A DNA stretch of 64,000 nucleotides from assembly GCF_011049865.1 (NCBI RefSeq), contig NZ_DRGY01000152.1, forward strand, positions 23,034 to 87,033. The letters run 5' to 3'. Below are positions 1 to 12,107 of the stretch, one piece after another. The position numbers and the translations under genes are program-made. Numbering within the stretch: the stretch's first letter is position 1; each line of letters starts with the position of its first letter. The notes beneath the pieces were generated by a model that did no database searches, had not been told where the DNA came from, and worked only from the letters and a program-made list of their open reading frames with translations. This DNA comes from Marinobacter antarcticus (GTDB taxonomy: Bacteria > Pseudomonadota > Gammaproteobacteria > Pseudomonadales > Oleiphilaceae).

Positions 1-1116
1 CGACTCATAAACTATCTGAGCGGTTCGCGCTTTACCATTGCCCGGCTTGGGAGCGACCAATTTGTTGTTGTTGAGAAAGCACTCAAAGATGGTTTCCAGG
101 CGGCAGACACAGCAGAAGCTATTCTGGCGGGAATCAGCGAGAACATGGGAATGGAAGGCCTGAACATTTCCACCACCGCAACGTTGGGCATTGCACTCTA
201 CCCATCCGACGCTATCCAACCGGACAGGCTGCTCCAGAGCGCCGAGCAAACCATGATGCTGGCCAAGCAGAAAGGCCGGGATCACTTCCAGTTTTATGTC
301 GCAAGCATCGATCAGGAAATACGCGACCGCAAACAGTTGGAGAAAGATCTTTCCCAGGCTCTGACTCTTAACCAGTTCTATCTGGTGTACCAGCCTCAGA
401 TAAACCTGGAAACAAAACGGGTTATCGGAGCCGAGGCGCTTCTACGCTGGGACCATCCCGTGCGCGGCCTGGTGCCGCCGGACTACTTTATTCCGGTCGC
501 GGAAAACAACGGCTCCATTGTAGAAATCGGTCAGTGGGTAATGGATCAGGCTTGCCTGCAGGCAAAACTCTGGGCCGATAAAGGCCTGTACCTGCGCATT
601 GCGGTAAACCTGTCTGCCGTACAGCTACGCCAGGAGCGCATTGTCGATGACATTCTCAACACGCTGAAGCGCCATGACATTCCCGCTGGCCGCCTGGAAC
701 TGGAAGTCACGGAGACCAGTTTTATGACGAACCTTTCGGATGCGGTCGCCAAACTGCACGCATTGAACCGTGCCGGCATCAGCATTGCCGTGGACGATTT
801 TGGCACCGGCTATTCATCTCTTACATACCTCAAAAAAATGCCGGTACAGCACCTGAAAATTGACAAGCAATTTATACGGGATCTTCTGATTAACGAAGAG
901 GATACCCAAATTGCCAACACCATTATCGACCTTGGCAAAAGTCTCAACCTTACGGTGGTTGCAGAGGGCGTGGAAACAGCAGAGCAGGAGTACTACCTCA
1001 GCCAGCGGGGGTGCAAGCTGGCACAGGGGTATTTCTTCAGCAAACCTGTGCGCCCTTCGGATTTTGAGACATTTGTTCAGGGATTCCACCAGAAAATCGT
1101 AGAAAATAACGCCTGA
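1..1116 (+). CDS. Truncated (5' end outside window) degenerate-GGDEF + EAL domain c-di-GMP phosphodiesterase
   Basis: Frame open from base 1; ARLGSDQF in place of GGDEF; EAL motifs EALLRW, DDFGTGYSS, KIDKQFI, AEGVET intact. Confidence 0.9.
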   Translation, partial: RLINYLSGSRFTIARLGSDQFVVVEKALKDGFQAADTAEAILAGISENMGMEGLNISTTATLGIALYPSDAIQPDRLLQSAEQTMMLAKQKGRDHFQFYVASIDQEIRDRKQLEKDLSQALTLNQFYLVYQPQINLETKRVIGAEALLRWDHPVRGLVPPDYFIPVAENNGSIVEIGQWVMDQACLQAKLWADKGLYLRIAVNLSAVQLRQERIVDDILNTLKRHDIPAGRLELEVTETSFMTNLSDAVAKLHALNRAGISIAVDDFGTGYSSLTYLKKMPVQHLKIDKQFIRDLLINEEDTQIANTIIDLGKSLNLTVVAEGVETAEQEYYLSQRGCKLAQGYFFSKPVRPSDFETFVQGFHQKIVENNA

Positions 1117-1152
1117 TCCACTGTCCGGATTCATTACCTGTGAGGAGTTGCC

Positions 1153-1740
1153 ATGGGCACTACCATTATCGGCCTGATCGTTATTGCCATCGTGGCAATC
1201 TATCTGGTTTTCATCTACAACCGCCTGGTGTCTCTGCGTAACCAGTTCAAAAACGGTTTTGCACAGATTGATGTCCAGCTCCAGCGCAGGCACGATCTTA
1301 TTCCCAACCTGGTCGAAGCGGCGAAGGCCTACCTGGTGCATGAGAAATCAACCTTGACTCAGGTTATGGAAGCCAGAAACAACGCCGTCAGCGCCCAGAA
1401 AGATGCGGCCAAAGATCCCGGAGACGGTACCAAAATCCAGCGCCTTGGCGGAGCCGAGAATCTGCTCACCAAAGCCCTGGCCAACTTTTACGCGGTGGCA
1501 GAGAACTACCCGGACCTGAAAGCCAATGAAACCATCCAGCAATTGATGGAAGAGCTGTCAAGCACCGAGAACCGGGTGTCCTTTGCCCGTCAGGCCTATA
1601 ACGACGCTGTGATGACTTACAACATCTTCCGCGAACAGTTCCCCAACAACGTGATTGCCGGCATGTTTGCGTTCAAGGAAACTGCTCAGCTAGAGCTTGA
1701 GTCTCCCGAGGCCCGTCAAGTGCCCAAGGTGGCCTTCTGA
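1153..1740 (+). CDS. lemA: LemA family protein
   Basis: N-terminal TM then YNRLVSLRNQFKNGFAQIDVQLQRRHDLIPNLVE, typical LemA. Confidence 0.92.
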   Translation: MGTTIIGLIVIAIVAIYLVFIYNRLVSLRNQFKNGFAQIDVQLQRRHDLIPNLVEAAKAYLVHEKSTLTQVMEARNNAVSAQKDAAKDPGDGTKIQRLGGAENLLTKALANFYAVAENYPDLKANETIQQLMEELSSTENRVSFARQAYNDAVMTYNIFREQFPNNVIAGMFAFKETAQLELESPEARQVPKVAF

Positions 1741-1751
1741 GGCGCTGACGC

Positions 1752-3674
1752 ATGGCTCATCCGGGTTTTTTCCAGCGCCAGGCGAGCGCCCGACGAAACA
1801 CCAGCCTGCTGGTGTTTCTCTTTCTCACTGCCGTAGTGCTTATCACGCTCGCGGTGTGCCTGGTGGGTTATTTCACAACCCGCAGCGAAACCTCCGGTCA
1901 ACCTTTCCAGTACTGGCTGGTGTCCAGCCACGGGCTGATCACCGCCGCAACGGTGGTTGTCCTTATAGGTATGGGCTCGCTCATACGCTGGGTAGATCTT
2001 GCGGGCGGTGGGAGCCGCGTGGCAAAAATGGTGGGCGCACGACCCATTGACCCGGACACCCGCGACGGCGATGAGCGCAAGCTACGCAATATTGTTGAAG
2101 AAATGGCCATTGCCAGCGGCGTACCCGTGCCCGAACTGTACATCATGGATAACGAGACCGGCATCAACGCATTTGTTGCCGGTTACACCCCGGGCTCTGC
2201 CGTTATGGTTGTCACCCATGGCGCAATCACCCAACTAACCCGCGACGAACTCCAAGGGGTTGTCGGCCACGAATTCAGCCATATCTTCAACGGAGACATG
2301 CGCCTGAACGTGCGCCTGATTGCCCTGCTTTCCGGTATTTTGATGATTGGCCAAATCGGCAGTTTTCTGCTTCACGCATCGTTTTACAGCGGTGGGCGAA
2401 CAACCGCGCGCAACCGCGACGGGCGAGCTCAGGCCTTGATGGGGTTTCTGGGTATCGCATTGTTTGTTATTGGCTACGTAGGCGTGTTTTTCGGGCGCCT
2501 GATTCAAGCCGCCGTGTCGCGCCAGCGGGAAACCCTTGCCGATGCATCGTCAGTTCAGTTTACCCGCAACCCGGACGGGATTGGCGGCGCCCTGTTCAAA
2601 ATCGGACTGCGAAGCAGCTATCTTGATACCACCGGCCATGCCAATGACATGAACCATATGTGCTTCGGGGAAAGCGCACGTATGAAGTTTACCGCGTTGC
2701 TCGCCTCCCACCCCCCCATTGAACAACGTATCAACGCGATTCAACCGGGGCTTTTGGCTCGCCTGAAAAGCCGCCTCCGGGATACTGAACCCGGCGATGA
2801 CCTGCGTTCGGCAACCGCCGGGCCGCGGCCGGCAGGCACCTCAGGCTTTGCTGGGAGCTCATCCATACAAACGCTTTCCGAGAGCGTGGGCACGATAAGC
2901 TCAAAGGGCGAAGATTTTGCCATTCATCTGCTGCAGCGCTTGCCGTCAACGTTTCGCAATTTGCTCTACACACGAGCCGGCGCCATTCAACTGTGCTACG
3001 CCATGCTCATCAGCGAACTGGCCGAACACACACAAGCTGAACGCCTCGGGTTACTGCGCAATCATTCGTTGTTCGGCGCGCAACCGGACCTCCTCGCCAA
3101 ACTCCTTCCGACACTTCAGGGCCTTGGGGAGGCTGTGCGCTTTCCTGCCCTGGAACTCGCCATGCCAGCGCTGCGCAAACTGGACCCGGACGAGCGCGCG
3201 GAACTGGCTGAAAATGTACGGCTGCTGGTGGATGCCGACAACCGGGTTACGTTGTTTGAACTGGCTCTGACCAGCTTCCTCTCCCGCCACCTGGGCGCCG
3301 AGGCGGGCCGGGTAACGCCCGTGCGCTACCGTCGTTATAACGCAGTGATGCCGGCACTGCAGAGGCTCTTGAGCCTGATGGCAAGAGCGGGCGCGCGTGA
3401 CAACCGCGATGCAGGCGCGTTGTACCTTGAGGCCATAGCGGGCTTCGCCAACCGCGGGAACCACGATTTCCCGATACTGGCCAAGGTTACGATGCGAGAG
3501 TTACAAGAAACGCTGACGGCGCTGAATGGGCTTTCACCCCTGCTGAAGCCCGCTGTTATAGATGCCTGCGGGCATTGCATTACCTACGATAGCGTTATTG
3601 ACGTGCGGGAATACGAACTGATGCGGCTCGTGGCGGACCAGCTCGATTGCCCGATGCCGCCGATGACCGTTTGA
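1752..3674 (+). CDS. M48 family (HtpX/Ste24-like) membrane metalloprotease with C-terminal extension
   Basis: HEFSH zinc motif, TM segments; directly downstream of lemA. Confidence 0.88.
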   Translation: MAHPGFFQRQASARRNTSLLVFLFLTAVVLITLAVCLVGYFTTRSETSGQPFQYWLVSSHGLITAATVVVLIGMGSLIRWVDLAGGGSRVAKMVGARPIDPDTRDGDERKLRNIVEEMAIASGVPVPELYIMDNETGINAFVAGYTPGSAVMVVTHGAITQLTRDELQGVVGHEFSHIFNGDMRLNVRLIALLSGILMIGQIGSFLLHASFYSGGRTTARNRDGRAQALMGFLGIALFVIGYVGVFFGRLIQAAVSRQRETLADASSVQFTRNPDGIGGALFKIGLRSSYLDTTGHANDMNHMCFGESARMKFTALLASHPPIEQRINAIQPGLLARLKSRLRDTEPGDDLRSATAGPRPAGTSGFAGSSSIQTLSESVGTISSKGEDFAIHLLQRLPSTFRNLLYTRAGAIQLCYAMLISELAEHTQAERLGLLRNHSLFGAQPDLLAKLLPTLQGLGEAVRFPALELAMPALRKLDPDERAELAENVRLLVDADNRVTLFELALTSFLSRHLGAEAGRVTPVRYRRYNAVMPALQRLLSLMARAGARDNRDAGALYLEAIAGFANRGNHDFPILAKVTMRELQETLTALNGLSPLLKPAVIDACGHCITYDSVIDVREYELMRLVADQLDCPMPPMTV

Positions 3675-3689
3675 AAAAATGCGTTGATA

Positions 3690-5645
3690 TTATTCCAACA
3701 GCCTACTTTGCCCCGTGTTAAACAAAACGTCGATATCCGGATTTGTGTTCATCTCCGGCAAGCCAAGCTTATCGCGAATATCAAGATTGACGTTCCACAG
3801 TTTGTTGAACTTCTCAGACGTCGCCGCAATCGCATCACCCTTACCCAGAATGATCTTCGGGCGAAGGAACACCAGCAGATTACGCTTTATCCGACGCTCG
3901 GACTCCGACGAGAACAAACGGCCAAGGTAGGGAATGTCTCCCAGAAAAGGCACCTTGCTCGTGTTTACCTGGTAATCCTCACGGGTAAGACCGCCCAGTA
4001 CGATGGTTTCGCCATCGTCCGCCAGCACGGTGGTTTTGATTTCACGCTTGTTGGTCACGATATCAGATGCATCTTCAATGCTGTCAGCAACGCTTTCCGT
4101 GGTCTGTTCCACAACCAGCCTTACAAGACCGTCTGCGCTGATGGTCGGGGTCACCTTCAAGGTAAGGCCAATATCACGGCGCTCGATCGTGGTAAACGGA
4201 TTGGTTAAGCCGTCTCCGGCAACGCTCGACTGCCCGGTTCGGAACGGCACGTTCTGGCCCACAATAATTTCCGATTCCTGGTTATCCAGGGTAATGATGC
4301 TCGGTGTTGAAAGCAGGTTAGCTGCAGCTGAGGTGGAGAGTGCCTGCAATAGAACACCCCAACTCACGCCGTTTTTATTTCGCTGCCCGGCGCCTATCGT
4401 AATACCCCCTGCCGCCGGGGCAATGGCAGACCCACTCAGAATGGCACCGAGAACGTCGCCCAAGCTGCGACCGACGTTACCAAAGTTTGTTCCTATTATT
4501 GGCGATGAGCCTCCGGACTCATCGCCCGCGGCCAACTGAACGCCGAGATCCTGGCCAATCTCATCGCTTATTTCCACGATAGCGGCTTCAATCAACACCT
4601 GGGCACGACGCACATCGAGCGCCGCAACAATCTGTTCGGCCTCCTGCATCAACGAGGGCTCACCGCGAATCACCAAGGCGTTCAATCCTTCGTCTGCAAA
4701 CACCGCAAACTGGCCCTGAGGCTTCTTGCTGGTGCCACCAGCGGCCGTGCCCCCACCAATTTCTTTGGCAAGCTCACCCATCACACCTTTGAGGATCTCG
4801 GTCAGATTTTTGGCATCAGCGTGTTTGAGGCGGATAATCTTGGTTGCGCCGCCGCTGGCGGAGGGCTGATCAAGTTGCACAATCAGCCCGCGCATCTTGT
4901 CCCGGAAGGATTGGTCGCCCCGGAGAATAAGCCGGTTGCTGCGCTCATCTGCCGTCACACTGTATTTTCTGGCGGCGTTGTCGTTGCCAGAGCGGCCTAA
5001 CTCGTCAGGCGCCAACTCCTGCAAAAGAACCACCATATCGCCAACCCAGGCTTCCTTGAGTTTGATCACTTCTACTTCGTATTTAGGGGGCTTGTCCAGA
5101 TCCCGGACAATCTGCTCGATGCGCTGAATATTTGATGAGTGGTCGCTGATGATTAACGCATTCGCGGCTGCAACACCTGCCAAATGACCATACTTTGCCA
5201 CCAGGGGCCGGAGTATAGGCACCAGCTCCAGCGCGTTAGCGTTGTCAACCTGGATAACCCGGGTAATGAGCTGTTCAGAGGGAATGGTGGAGAAGCGGCC
5301 AAGGGATTCAGCCGACTGTTTTGCGTCTACCTGCTGAACTATCTTTATGATTTCTTCGCCGGGAATGGCGGTAAACCCGTGAACATTCAACACCGCAAGA
5401 AACAGATCGTAAATTTCGTTCTTGTCCATCGGAGCACTGGAAAGCACGGTGACCTTACCTTTCACCCTGGGATCCACTACAAAGCTATAACCCGTGATGT
5501 CCGCCACCTGGGTAACAAAGGCACGAATATCAGCGTCTTTCAGATTCAACCTCCAGGTTTCCTCCTGGGCGTGCGCCATCGACATCAAAGGCAAAAGAAC
5601 AAGCAGAGCCAGGGCTCGCAGAAAGTTAGTCTTGTAGTTATACAT
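3690..5645 (-). CDS. gspD: Type II secretion secretin GspD (track start at 5687 is probably too long)
   Basis: Signal peptide MYNYKTNFLRALALLVLLPLMSMAHA, N0/N1-N3 repeats, secretin domain VPFLGDIPYLGRLF. Confidence 0.93.
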   Translation of the reverse strand: MYNYKTNFLRALALLVLLPLMSMAHAQEETWRLNLKDADIRAFVTQVADITGYSFVVDPRVKGKVTVLSSAPMDKNEIYDLFLAVLNVHGFTAIPGEEIIKIVQQVDAKQSAESLGRFSTIPSEQLITRVIQVDNANALELVPILRPLVAKYGHLAGVAAANALIISDHSSNIQRIEQIVRDLDKPPKYEVEVIKLKEAWVGDMVVLLQELAPDELGRSGNDNAARKYSVTADERSNRLILRGDQSFRDKMRGLIVQLDQPSASGGATKIIRLKHADAKNLTEILKGVMGELAKEIGGGTAAGGTSKKPQGQFAVFADEGLNALVIRGEPSLMQEAEQIVAALDVRRAQVLIEAAIVEISDEIGQDLGVQLAAGDESGGSSPIIGTNFGNVGRSLGDVLGAILSGSAIAPAAGGITIGAGQRNKNGVSWGVLLQALSTSAAANLLSTPSIITLDNQESEIIVGQNVPFRTGQSSVAGDGLTNPFTTIERRDIGLTLKVTPTISADGLVRLVVEQTTESVADSIEDASDIVTNKREIKTTVLADDGETIVLGGLTREDYQVNTSKVPFLGDIPYLGRLFSSESERRIKRNLLVFLRPKIILGKGDAIAATSEKFNKLWNVNLDIRDKLGLPEMNTNPDIDVLFNTGQSRLLE

Positions 5646-5677
5646 CTGGCGATTTCTTCCTGTATCGATGAACCCGG

Positions 5678-6538
5678 TCAGCGCCACTGCTCGGGTATGG
5701 CATAGCTTATGGTAAAGATAGACCCGTCACGTTCAATTTCTATATCCAGACTGGCCTGGCCGCGCCAACTTTCCAGCAGCGATCTGTCCTGTTGCACATC
5801 GCCCAGGCGCTGGCCATTGATGGCCGTAATCACGTCTCCGGCTTTCAGATTCACCGCGTTCAGCATGGCGCTGGAGCCGTCGTATACGTAGCCCGAACCG
5901 CCGCTGGCATCAACGGGGCTGAGACCATAGGGCGTGAGCGCAGCCGCGCCGGCGCTGTCCAATTGTTGTCTGGCGTTCTCAAGAAACACATCCGGCGATG
6001 ATTCTGCCGGCTCCTGAGCCACCTCTGCAACCATTGTTGAAATATCGTCTTCTTCAAAGGTCAGTGACTCGTAACGGCCACTGCGGCGAATCAGTATGCG
6101 CCCCGGTTCCACCTCTGCCAACTCGGCGTTACCCGGCAACAAATCGCCAACCCGGTACCACGCGGTTTCACCGTTGCTTCCGGCCACTATAGCACCTGAG
6201 CTTGCCGCACGCTGTCCTACCAGAACACCTTCAAGCTTAAGCCGCAGCCCGGTTTCCGGGGCAGATTGTTTCACCGCCTCCGCGACCTTCCCCTGCGTTT
6301 CGGGCCGGCCAAAGAACTCATAGTTGGCCAACGGATAACCACCAGAACTCCCGAACGCCGGCGAACCGGATGAACCCGCAGCCGGTGCAACCGCAACCGG
6401 TTTGTCCTTCCAGGCAAAAAGCCAGGTTGCGTTCGCCAGAAAAATACCCAAATAGATAACCAATCCGACAAGCAACAGGTTAGCGACCGCTCTGGCAATT
6501 CGGTGCTGGGCACCGGCAGCCGGCATGGAAATCATCAA
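5678..6538 (-). CDS. gspC: Type II secretion protein GspC (PDZ-containing)
   Basis: N-terminal TM, HR domain LKLEGVLVGQRAASSGAIVAG, C-terminal PDZ-like LKAGDVITAINGQRL; upstream of gspD. Confidence 0.88.
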   Translation of the reverse strand: MMISMPAAGAQHRIARAVANLLLVGLVIYLGIFLANATWLFAWKDKPVAVAPAAGSSGSPAFGSSGGYPLANYEFFGRPETQGKVAEAVKQSAPETGLRLKLEGVLVGQRAASSGAIVAGSNGETAWYRVGDLLPGNAELAEVEPGRILIRRSGRYESLTFEEDDISTMVAEVAQEPAESSPDVFLENARQQLDSAGAAALTPYGLSPVDASGGSGYVYDGSSAMLNAVNLKAGDVITAINGQRLGDVQQDRSLLESWRGQASLDIEIERDGSIFTISYAIPEQWR

Positions 6539-7326
6539 CGCGCCCCAGGCAGCAGTGGCTGCTTCACGCGGAACACCACATCATCAGGACTGGCGGAATC
6601 TGGCCAGGGCTGCCCGGCAAGATCAATCATGCGTTTGTATACCCGCAGCTCCATCATGCCATTCCAGAGAATACTGGCCTGTGCCGCAGGCCCGTTGCCT
6701 GCCTGCTCCGCAACAACCAGGGCGACACCGCCCTCTGTGGTGTCCATATTTGCCCGCATGGGCGGAAACTGTGCTTGCCCTGTCTGATTGCCCATGGGCC
6801 AGCTCACAGTGCCCCCAGCCCATCGGGCGATGCCATCGGCGCGCACAACACGATCGTCTGCCCACTCCAGCTCTAGGCGATCAATGCTCACATCACCTTC
6901 AATCATTGCACCTCCGCTGCGCCGGATCAGATCGTCAAACTCCGCCACCATGATATTGCCACGGGCGTTCAGGCGAGCGTTTGCGGGCCACCCCAAGACA
7001 AGGTCACCGGAAACATTCGACCGCAGCGATTCGACCGACACCTGCGCAGGCTGCTCCAGAGTGGTAATAGAAGGCCAGCCGAGTTGCCAATCAACACGAA
7101 CGGGAAAACCGGCCACCACAATGCCGGCCGCACCATCCCATACCTTGCCCGCGACCTGCTGCACCTGAACCTGGGGTGGAAGAGCAATGTGCGGCGAAGC
7201 CTGCTGCCAAACCCAGCCAGCGGGAATAAAAACAACCAGTGCACCGAGATAGACAAGCACCCCGAGCAACACAAGCAGCAATACCTTGGCGGGGCGAAGA
7301 AAAGGTTTGGAATCAGCGTCACTCAT
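6535..7326 (-). CDS. gspN: Type II secretion protein GspN (start at MSDADSKPF preferred over 7392)
   Basis: Single N-terminal TM, GspN-like; 4-bp overlap with gspC. Confidence 0.8.
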   Translation of the reverse strand: MSDADSKPFLRPAKVLLLVLLGVLVYLGALVVFIPAGWVWQQASPHIALPPQVQVQQVAGKVWDGAAGIVVAGFPVRVDWQLGWPSITTLEQPAQVSVESLRSNVSGDLVLGWPANARLNARGNIMVAEFDDLIRRSGGAMIEGDVSIDRLELEWADDRVVRADGIARWAGGTVSWPMGNQTGQAQFPPMRANMDTTEGGVALVVAEQAGNGPAAQASILWNGMMELRVYKRMIDLAGQPWPDSASPDDVVFRVKQPLLPGAR

Positions 7327-7400
7327 TCGGTTGCACACAGACAGTTGACCGGTAGCCGAGTCTAGCAAACGCGTTAGCCAAGTACATGACAAAAAAACAA

Positions 7401-7438
7401 AAAAACCCCGCGCCAGTGTGAACCAGCGCGGGGTTTTT
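7401..7438 (-). terminator. Intrinsic terminator of groEL (GC-rich hairpin with A/T tracts on both sides)
   Basis: aaaaaccccgcgc-cagtgtgaacca-gcgcggggttttt. Confidence 0.85.
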
Positions 7439-7454
7439 AAGAGTATGGCCGGCG

Positions 7455-9122
<1,668 letters not shown>

Positions 9123-9182
9123 TTAAACCGAATTCGTTGAATCAATCGGATAAATGACTGTTCGTGCGAATGGCTTCCGCGA

Positions 9183-9470
9183 TCACTCAAGCACGCCGTA
9201 AATGTCGCTTTCGCTCATGATGAGCAGCTCTTCGCCGTCGATTTTCACTGTGTTGCCGGCATACTGGCCAAACACCACGGTGTCACCCGCTTTCACTGCC
9301 AACGCGCGAGTCTCTCCATTGTCGAGGATGCGACCGTTACCAACGGCAATAACCTCACCCTGGGAGGGCTTCTCTTTAGCGTTACCTGGCAGCACGATGC
9401 CACCGGCGGTTTTCTCTTCTTCTTCCTTACGGCGTACAACGACACGATCGTGTAGCGGACGAATCTTCAT
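9183..9470 (-). CDS. groES: Co-chaperonin GroES
   Basis: [40 protein letters not shown]. Confidence 0.99.
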   Translation of the reverse strand: MKIRPLHDRVVVRRKEEEEKTAGGIVLPGNAKEKPSQGEVIAVGNGRILDNGETRALAVKAGDTVVFGQYAGNTVKIDGEELLIMSESDIYGVLE

Positions 9471-9613
9471 TGCTCGGCTTCTCCAATAGTCAGATTAATG
9501 TGGCAATGACATTTGCTGTTGTGGCCGGACTGTTGTTGCAGTCCGACAAAATTGCCTGGCCGTTAACCTGCTGTTTCCAGCCGGTATCAGCCTACGGCGA
9601 ACTTGTGAGATGT

Positions 9614-9641
9614 ATGTGGGGCTGCCACTGGGGTTTTCAAC
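9614..9641 (-). promoter_or_regulatory. Candidate sigma-32 (heat-shock) promoter for groESL
   Basis: On minus strand GTTGAAA-N13-CCCCACAT, close to the consensus CTTGAAA-N13/14-CCCCATNT. Confidence 0.65.
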
Positions 9642-9660
9642 ACCCGACACCATAAATTTT

Positions 9661-10167
9661 TTACTTTTTATCTAGGCGATCGTGGGTGGTTTTCGTTTCA
9701 TCCCGATACTCACCCTCGATAATATCGCCGTTGTCATCCCTGTCGAACGGACTCCGGCGACCGAAGGGATCGCCACCCGCCCCTGCACGAAAGTTAAACC
9801 CGCTGTTTCCGCCAGAAACCACCATTTTCTTCATTGCCAGCGCGGCCAGCCAGTGGCGCGTAAAAGGAATCAGGCAAACAAATCCAAAGGCATCGGTAAT
9901 AAACCCGGGGGTCAGCAGCAGCACACCGCCAACCGCGAGAATCAGCCCTTCTGCAACCTCCTTGGCGGGCAACTCGCCGCTGTTCAGGCGCTGATTGGCT
10001 TTCAGCAGTGTTGCCAAACCCTGTTGGCGAAGCAACCAGGCACCCGCAACCGCCGTTAACAGCACGATTCCGATGGTGTTGAACACACCAATCACGCCGC
10101 CTACCTGAATAAGCACCGCCATTTCGGCGATCGGAATGATAATAAACACAAACAGTAATATGGGCAT
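9661..10167 (-). CDS. fxsA: FxsA family membrane protein
   Basis: MPILLFVFIIIPIAEMAVLIQVGGVIGVFNTIGIVLLTAVAGAWLLRQQG, FxsA-like. Confidence 0.9.
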   Translation of the reverse strand: MPILLFVFIIIPIAEMAVLIQVGGVIGVFNTIGIVLLTAVAGAWLLRQQGLATLLKANQRLNSGELPAKEVAEGLILAVGGVLLLTPGFITDAFGFVCLIPFTRHWLAALAMKKMVVSGGNSGFNFRAGAGGDPFGRRSPFDRDDNGDIIEGEYRDETKTTHDRLDKK

Positions 10168-10374
10168 CAGGCCCTCGCGATCAGGACGTGTTCATTTCAA
10201 GGCCGGGTACACACAGCCTTTCCAGCAATACCTTCTCTTTAGTTTAGGGCAAAACATAAAACTTCAAGATTGCGTGAGGCAATGACTGGGTAATGACTAA
10301 AAATGGCAAAAATACTTTACAAAAATGGAAAATTCAATAAAATGTAAAATAAATTAGCCATAATAGCCGTCGAC

Positions 10375-10617
10375 ATGGACTACCAATCTTTAAGCCAGAC
10401 AATATCAACCCTACGCCACCAACAAGGGGTGTCTCAGCAAAAAATGGCTGAACATCTCGGCATCTCTCGCGCCACAATCAACGCGCTTGAGAATGGCCGA
10501 TCGGGCGATATTGGTATCCGAAAAATCATGAAGGTTCTGGATTACCTGGGCAAAGAACTGGCCATTCGGGATAAATCTCCCTTTCCCACTCTCGAGGAGC
10601 TACGAGATGAGCACTGA
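10375..10617 (+). CDS. HTH XRE/HipB-type antitoxin-like regulator
   Basis: HTH: RHQQGVSQQKMAEHLGISRATINALENGR; overlaps hipA-like gene by 11 bp. Confidence 0.85.
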   Translation: MDYQSLSQTISTLRHQQGVSQQKMAEHLGISRATINALENGRSGDIGIRKIMKVLDYLGKELAIRDKSPFPTLEELRDEH

Positions 10618-11773
10618 GCTGACCGTGTGCGTTGAGGGTCACCTGGCCGGCAAGCTGTTTTTGGAGACACAAGACTTCGTATTCCGTTATAGCGAAGCGA
10701 CGCCCACTGATCAGTTCGTGTCATTGACCATGCCCGTGCGCCGAAAAGATTACAACCACCCTCGACTGCACCCGATATTCGAGATGCATCTGCCCGAGGG
10801 CTACCTGCTTTCGATTATCAAAAAACAGTTCGCCAAAATCACAGATACCAACGACTTCGGGCTTCTGCAGTTGCTCGCTCCCAACGTTCGCGGGCGCGTT
10901 GAATACATCCGCGATGGCCAATCCGAAACATCAACGCTTCATCTGGACACACTTCTGCATTCCGATAACCCAGCGCTGTTTGAAGAACTGGTTTCACGGT
11001 TTGCATTGCGTTCTGCGCTCAGCGGCGTGCAACCCAAAGTGCTGGCGCAACTTGAGAACAAGGCGACTCTGCGTCTGGACGATTTCATTGTTAAAGCCTG
11101 GGGGCCTGACTACCCCGCCCTCGCCCTGAACGAATACTGCTGCATGTTGGCCTGCCACTACGCGGGAATCCCGGTGCCGGATTTTTATCTGTCCGACGAC
11201 GAATCCCTGTTCATCATGAAGCGATTTGATCTCAGAGACGACGGAAGCACGCTGGGCTTTGAGGATATGTGTGTTCTTCAGGCAAAGCAGCGGGAAGACA
11301 AGTACACCGGCAGCTATGAACAAGTCGCAAAAACAATAAAGACGTTTGTCAGCCCTGAAAACAAGCAGGCATCGCTGGAACAGTTCTTCAAAATGCTGGT
11401 GATCAGCAACGTAATGCAAAACGGGGATGCACACCTGAAGAACTTTGGTCTGGTTTACGAGAGTGTCACCTCCGTCAGACTTGCACCGGCGTACGATATC
11501 GTTTGCACCACAGCCTATATAAACCTGGATATTCCAGCTCTAACACTCGCAGGCAGCAAAAAATGGCATTCCCGCACGCAACTTGAACGCTTTGGGGTAC
11601 AGGCCTGCGATCTGACGGCATCCAAAGCCAACGTGCTTTACGAAGAGTGCCGACAAGCTCTGAAATTGTTATTGCCTTACCTCACCACCCGACTTGCTCA
11701 GAGCCCGAACAGTGCGCAACGGATGGTGCTTGAACACCTGCAGATTCTCATTGCCAACGAAACCGGCGCATAG
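10607..11773 (+). CDS. HipA-like serine/threonine kinase toxin
   Basis: SGVQPKVLA, NGDAHLKNFGL, LAPAYDIV motifs. Confidence 0.9.
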   Translation: MSTELTVCVEGHLAGKLFLETQDFVFRYSEATPTDQFVSLTMPVRRKDYNHPRLHPIFEMHLPEGYLLSIIKKQFAKITDTNDFGLLQLLAPNVRGRVEYIRDGQSETSTLHLDTLLHSDNPALFEELVSRFALRSALSGVQPKVLAQLENKATLRLDDFIVKAWGPDYPALALNEYCCMLACHYAGIPVPDFYLSDDESLFIMKRFDLRDDGSTLGFEDMCVLQAKQREDKYTGSYEQVAKTIKTFVSPENKQASLEQFFKMLVISNVMQNGDAHLKNFGLVYESVTSVRLAPAYDIVCTTAYINLDIPALTLAGSKKWHSRTQLERFGVQACDLTASKANVLYEECRQALKLLLPYLTTRLAQSPNSAQRMVLEHLQILIANETGA

Positions 11774-12092
11774 ACACCCGGCCATTAACGACATCTACCC
11801 CTTCGGCCTTCAATAAGCTTACTTGCTCGCAGTAAATCTCTGAACCTTCCGGAAAAGCGATCTGACCGTTGCTGCGGATAACCCGGTACCAGGGCACGGA
11901 ATGGCCCTGCGGAAGCTTGCCAAGCGCACGGCCTATATAACGGGCCTGGCGCCCGAGACCTGCCATATCCGCAACCTGGCCGTAGCTTGCAACCTTGCCC
12001 GGCGGGATGGCGAGCACAACCTGCCAGATTTTCTGATCCTTTCCCGGTTCTGTTTGCTGCTCCATACACCCTACCCGCTTGTCGTCTGCCAA
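11748..12092 (-). CDS. atl: Alkyltransferase-like protein (MGMT family, Cys replaced by Trp)
   Basis: MGMT-like HTH fold; VPWYRVIRSNGQIAF in place of PCHRV. Confidence 0.88.
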   Translation of the reverse strand: MADDKRVGCMEQQTEPGKDQKIWQVVLAIPPGKVASYGQVADMAGLGRQARYIGRALGKLPQGHSVPWYRVIRSNGQIAFPEGSEIYCEQVSLLKAEGVDVVNGRVSMRRFRWQ

Positions 12093-12107
12093 GTTTCTAT
12101 GCTGTCT

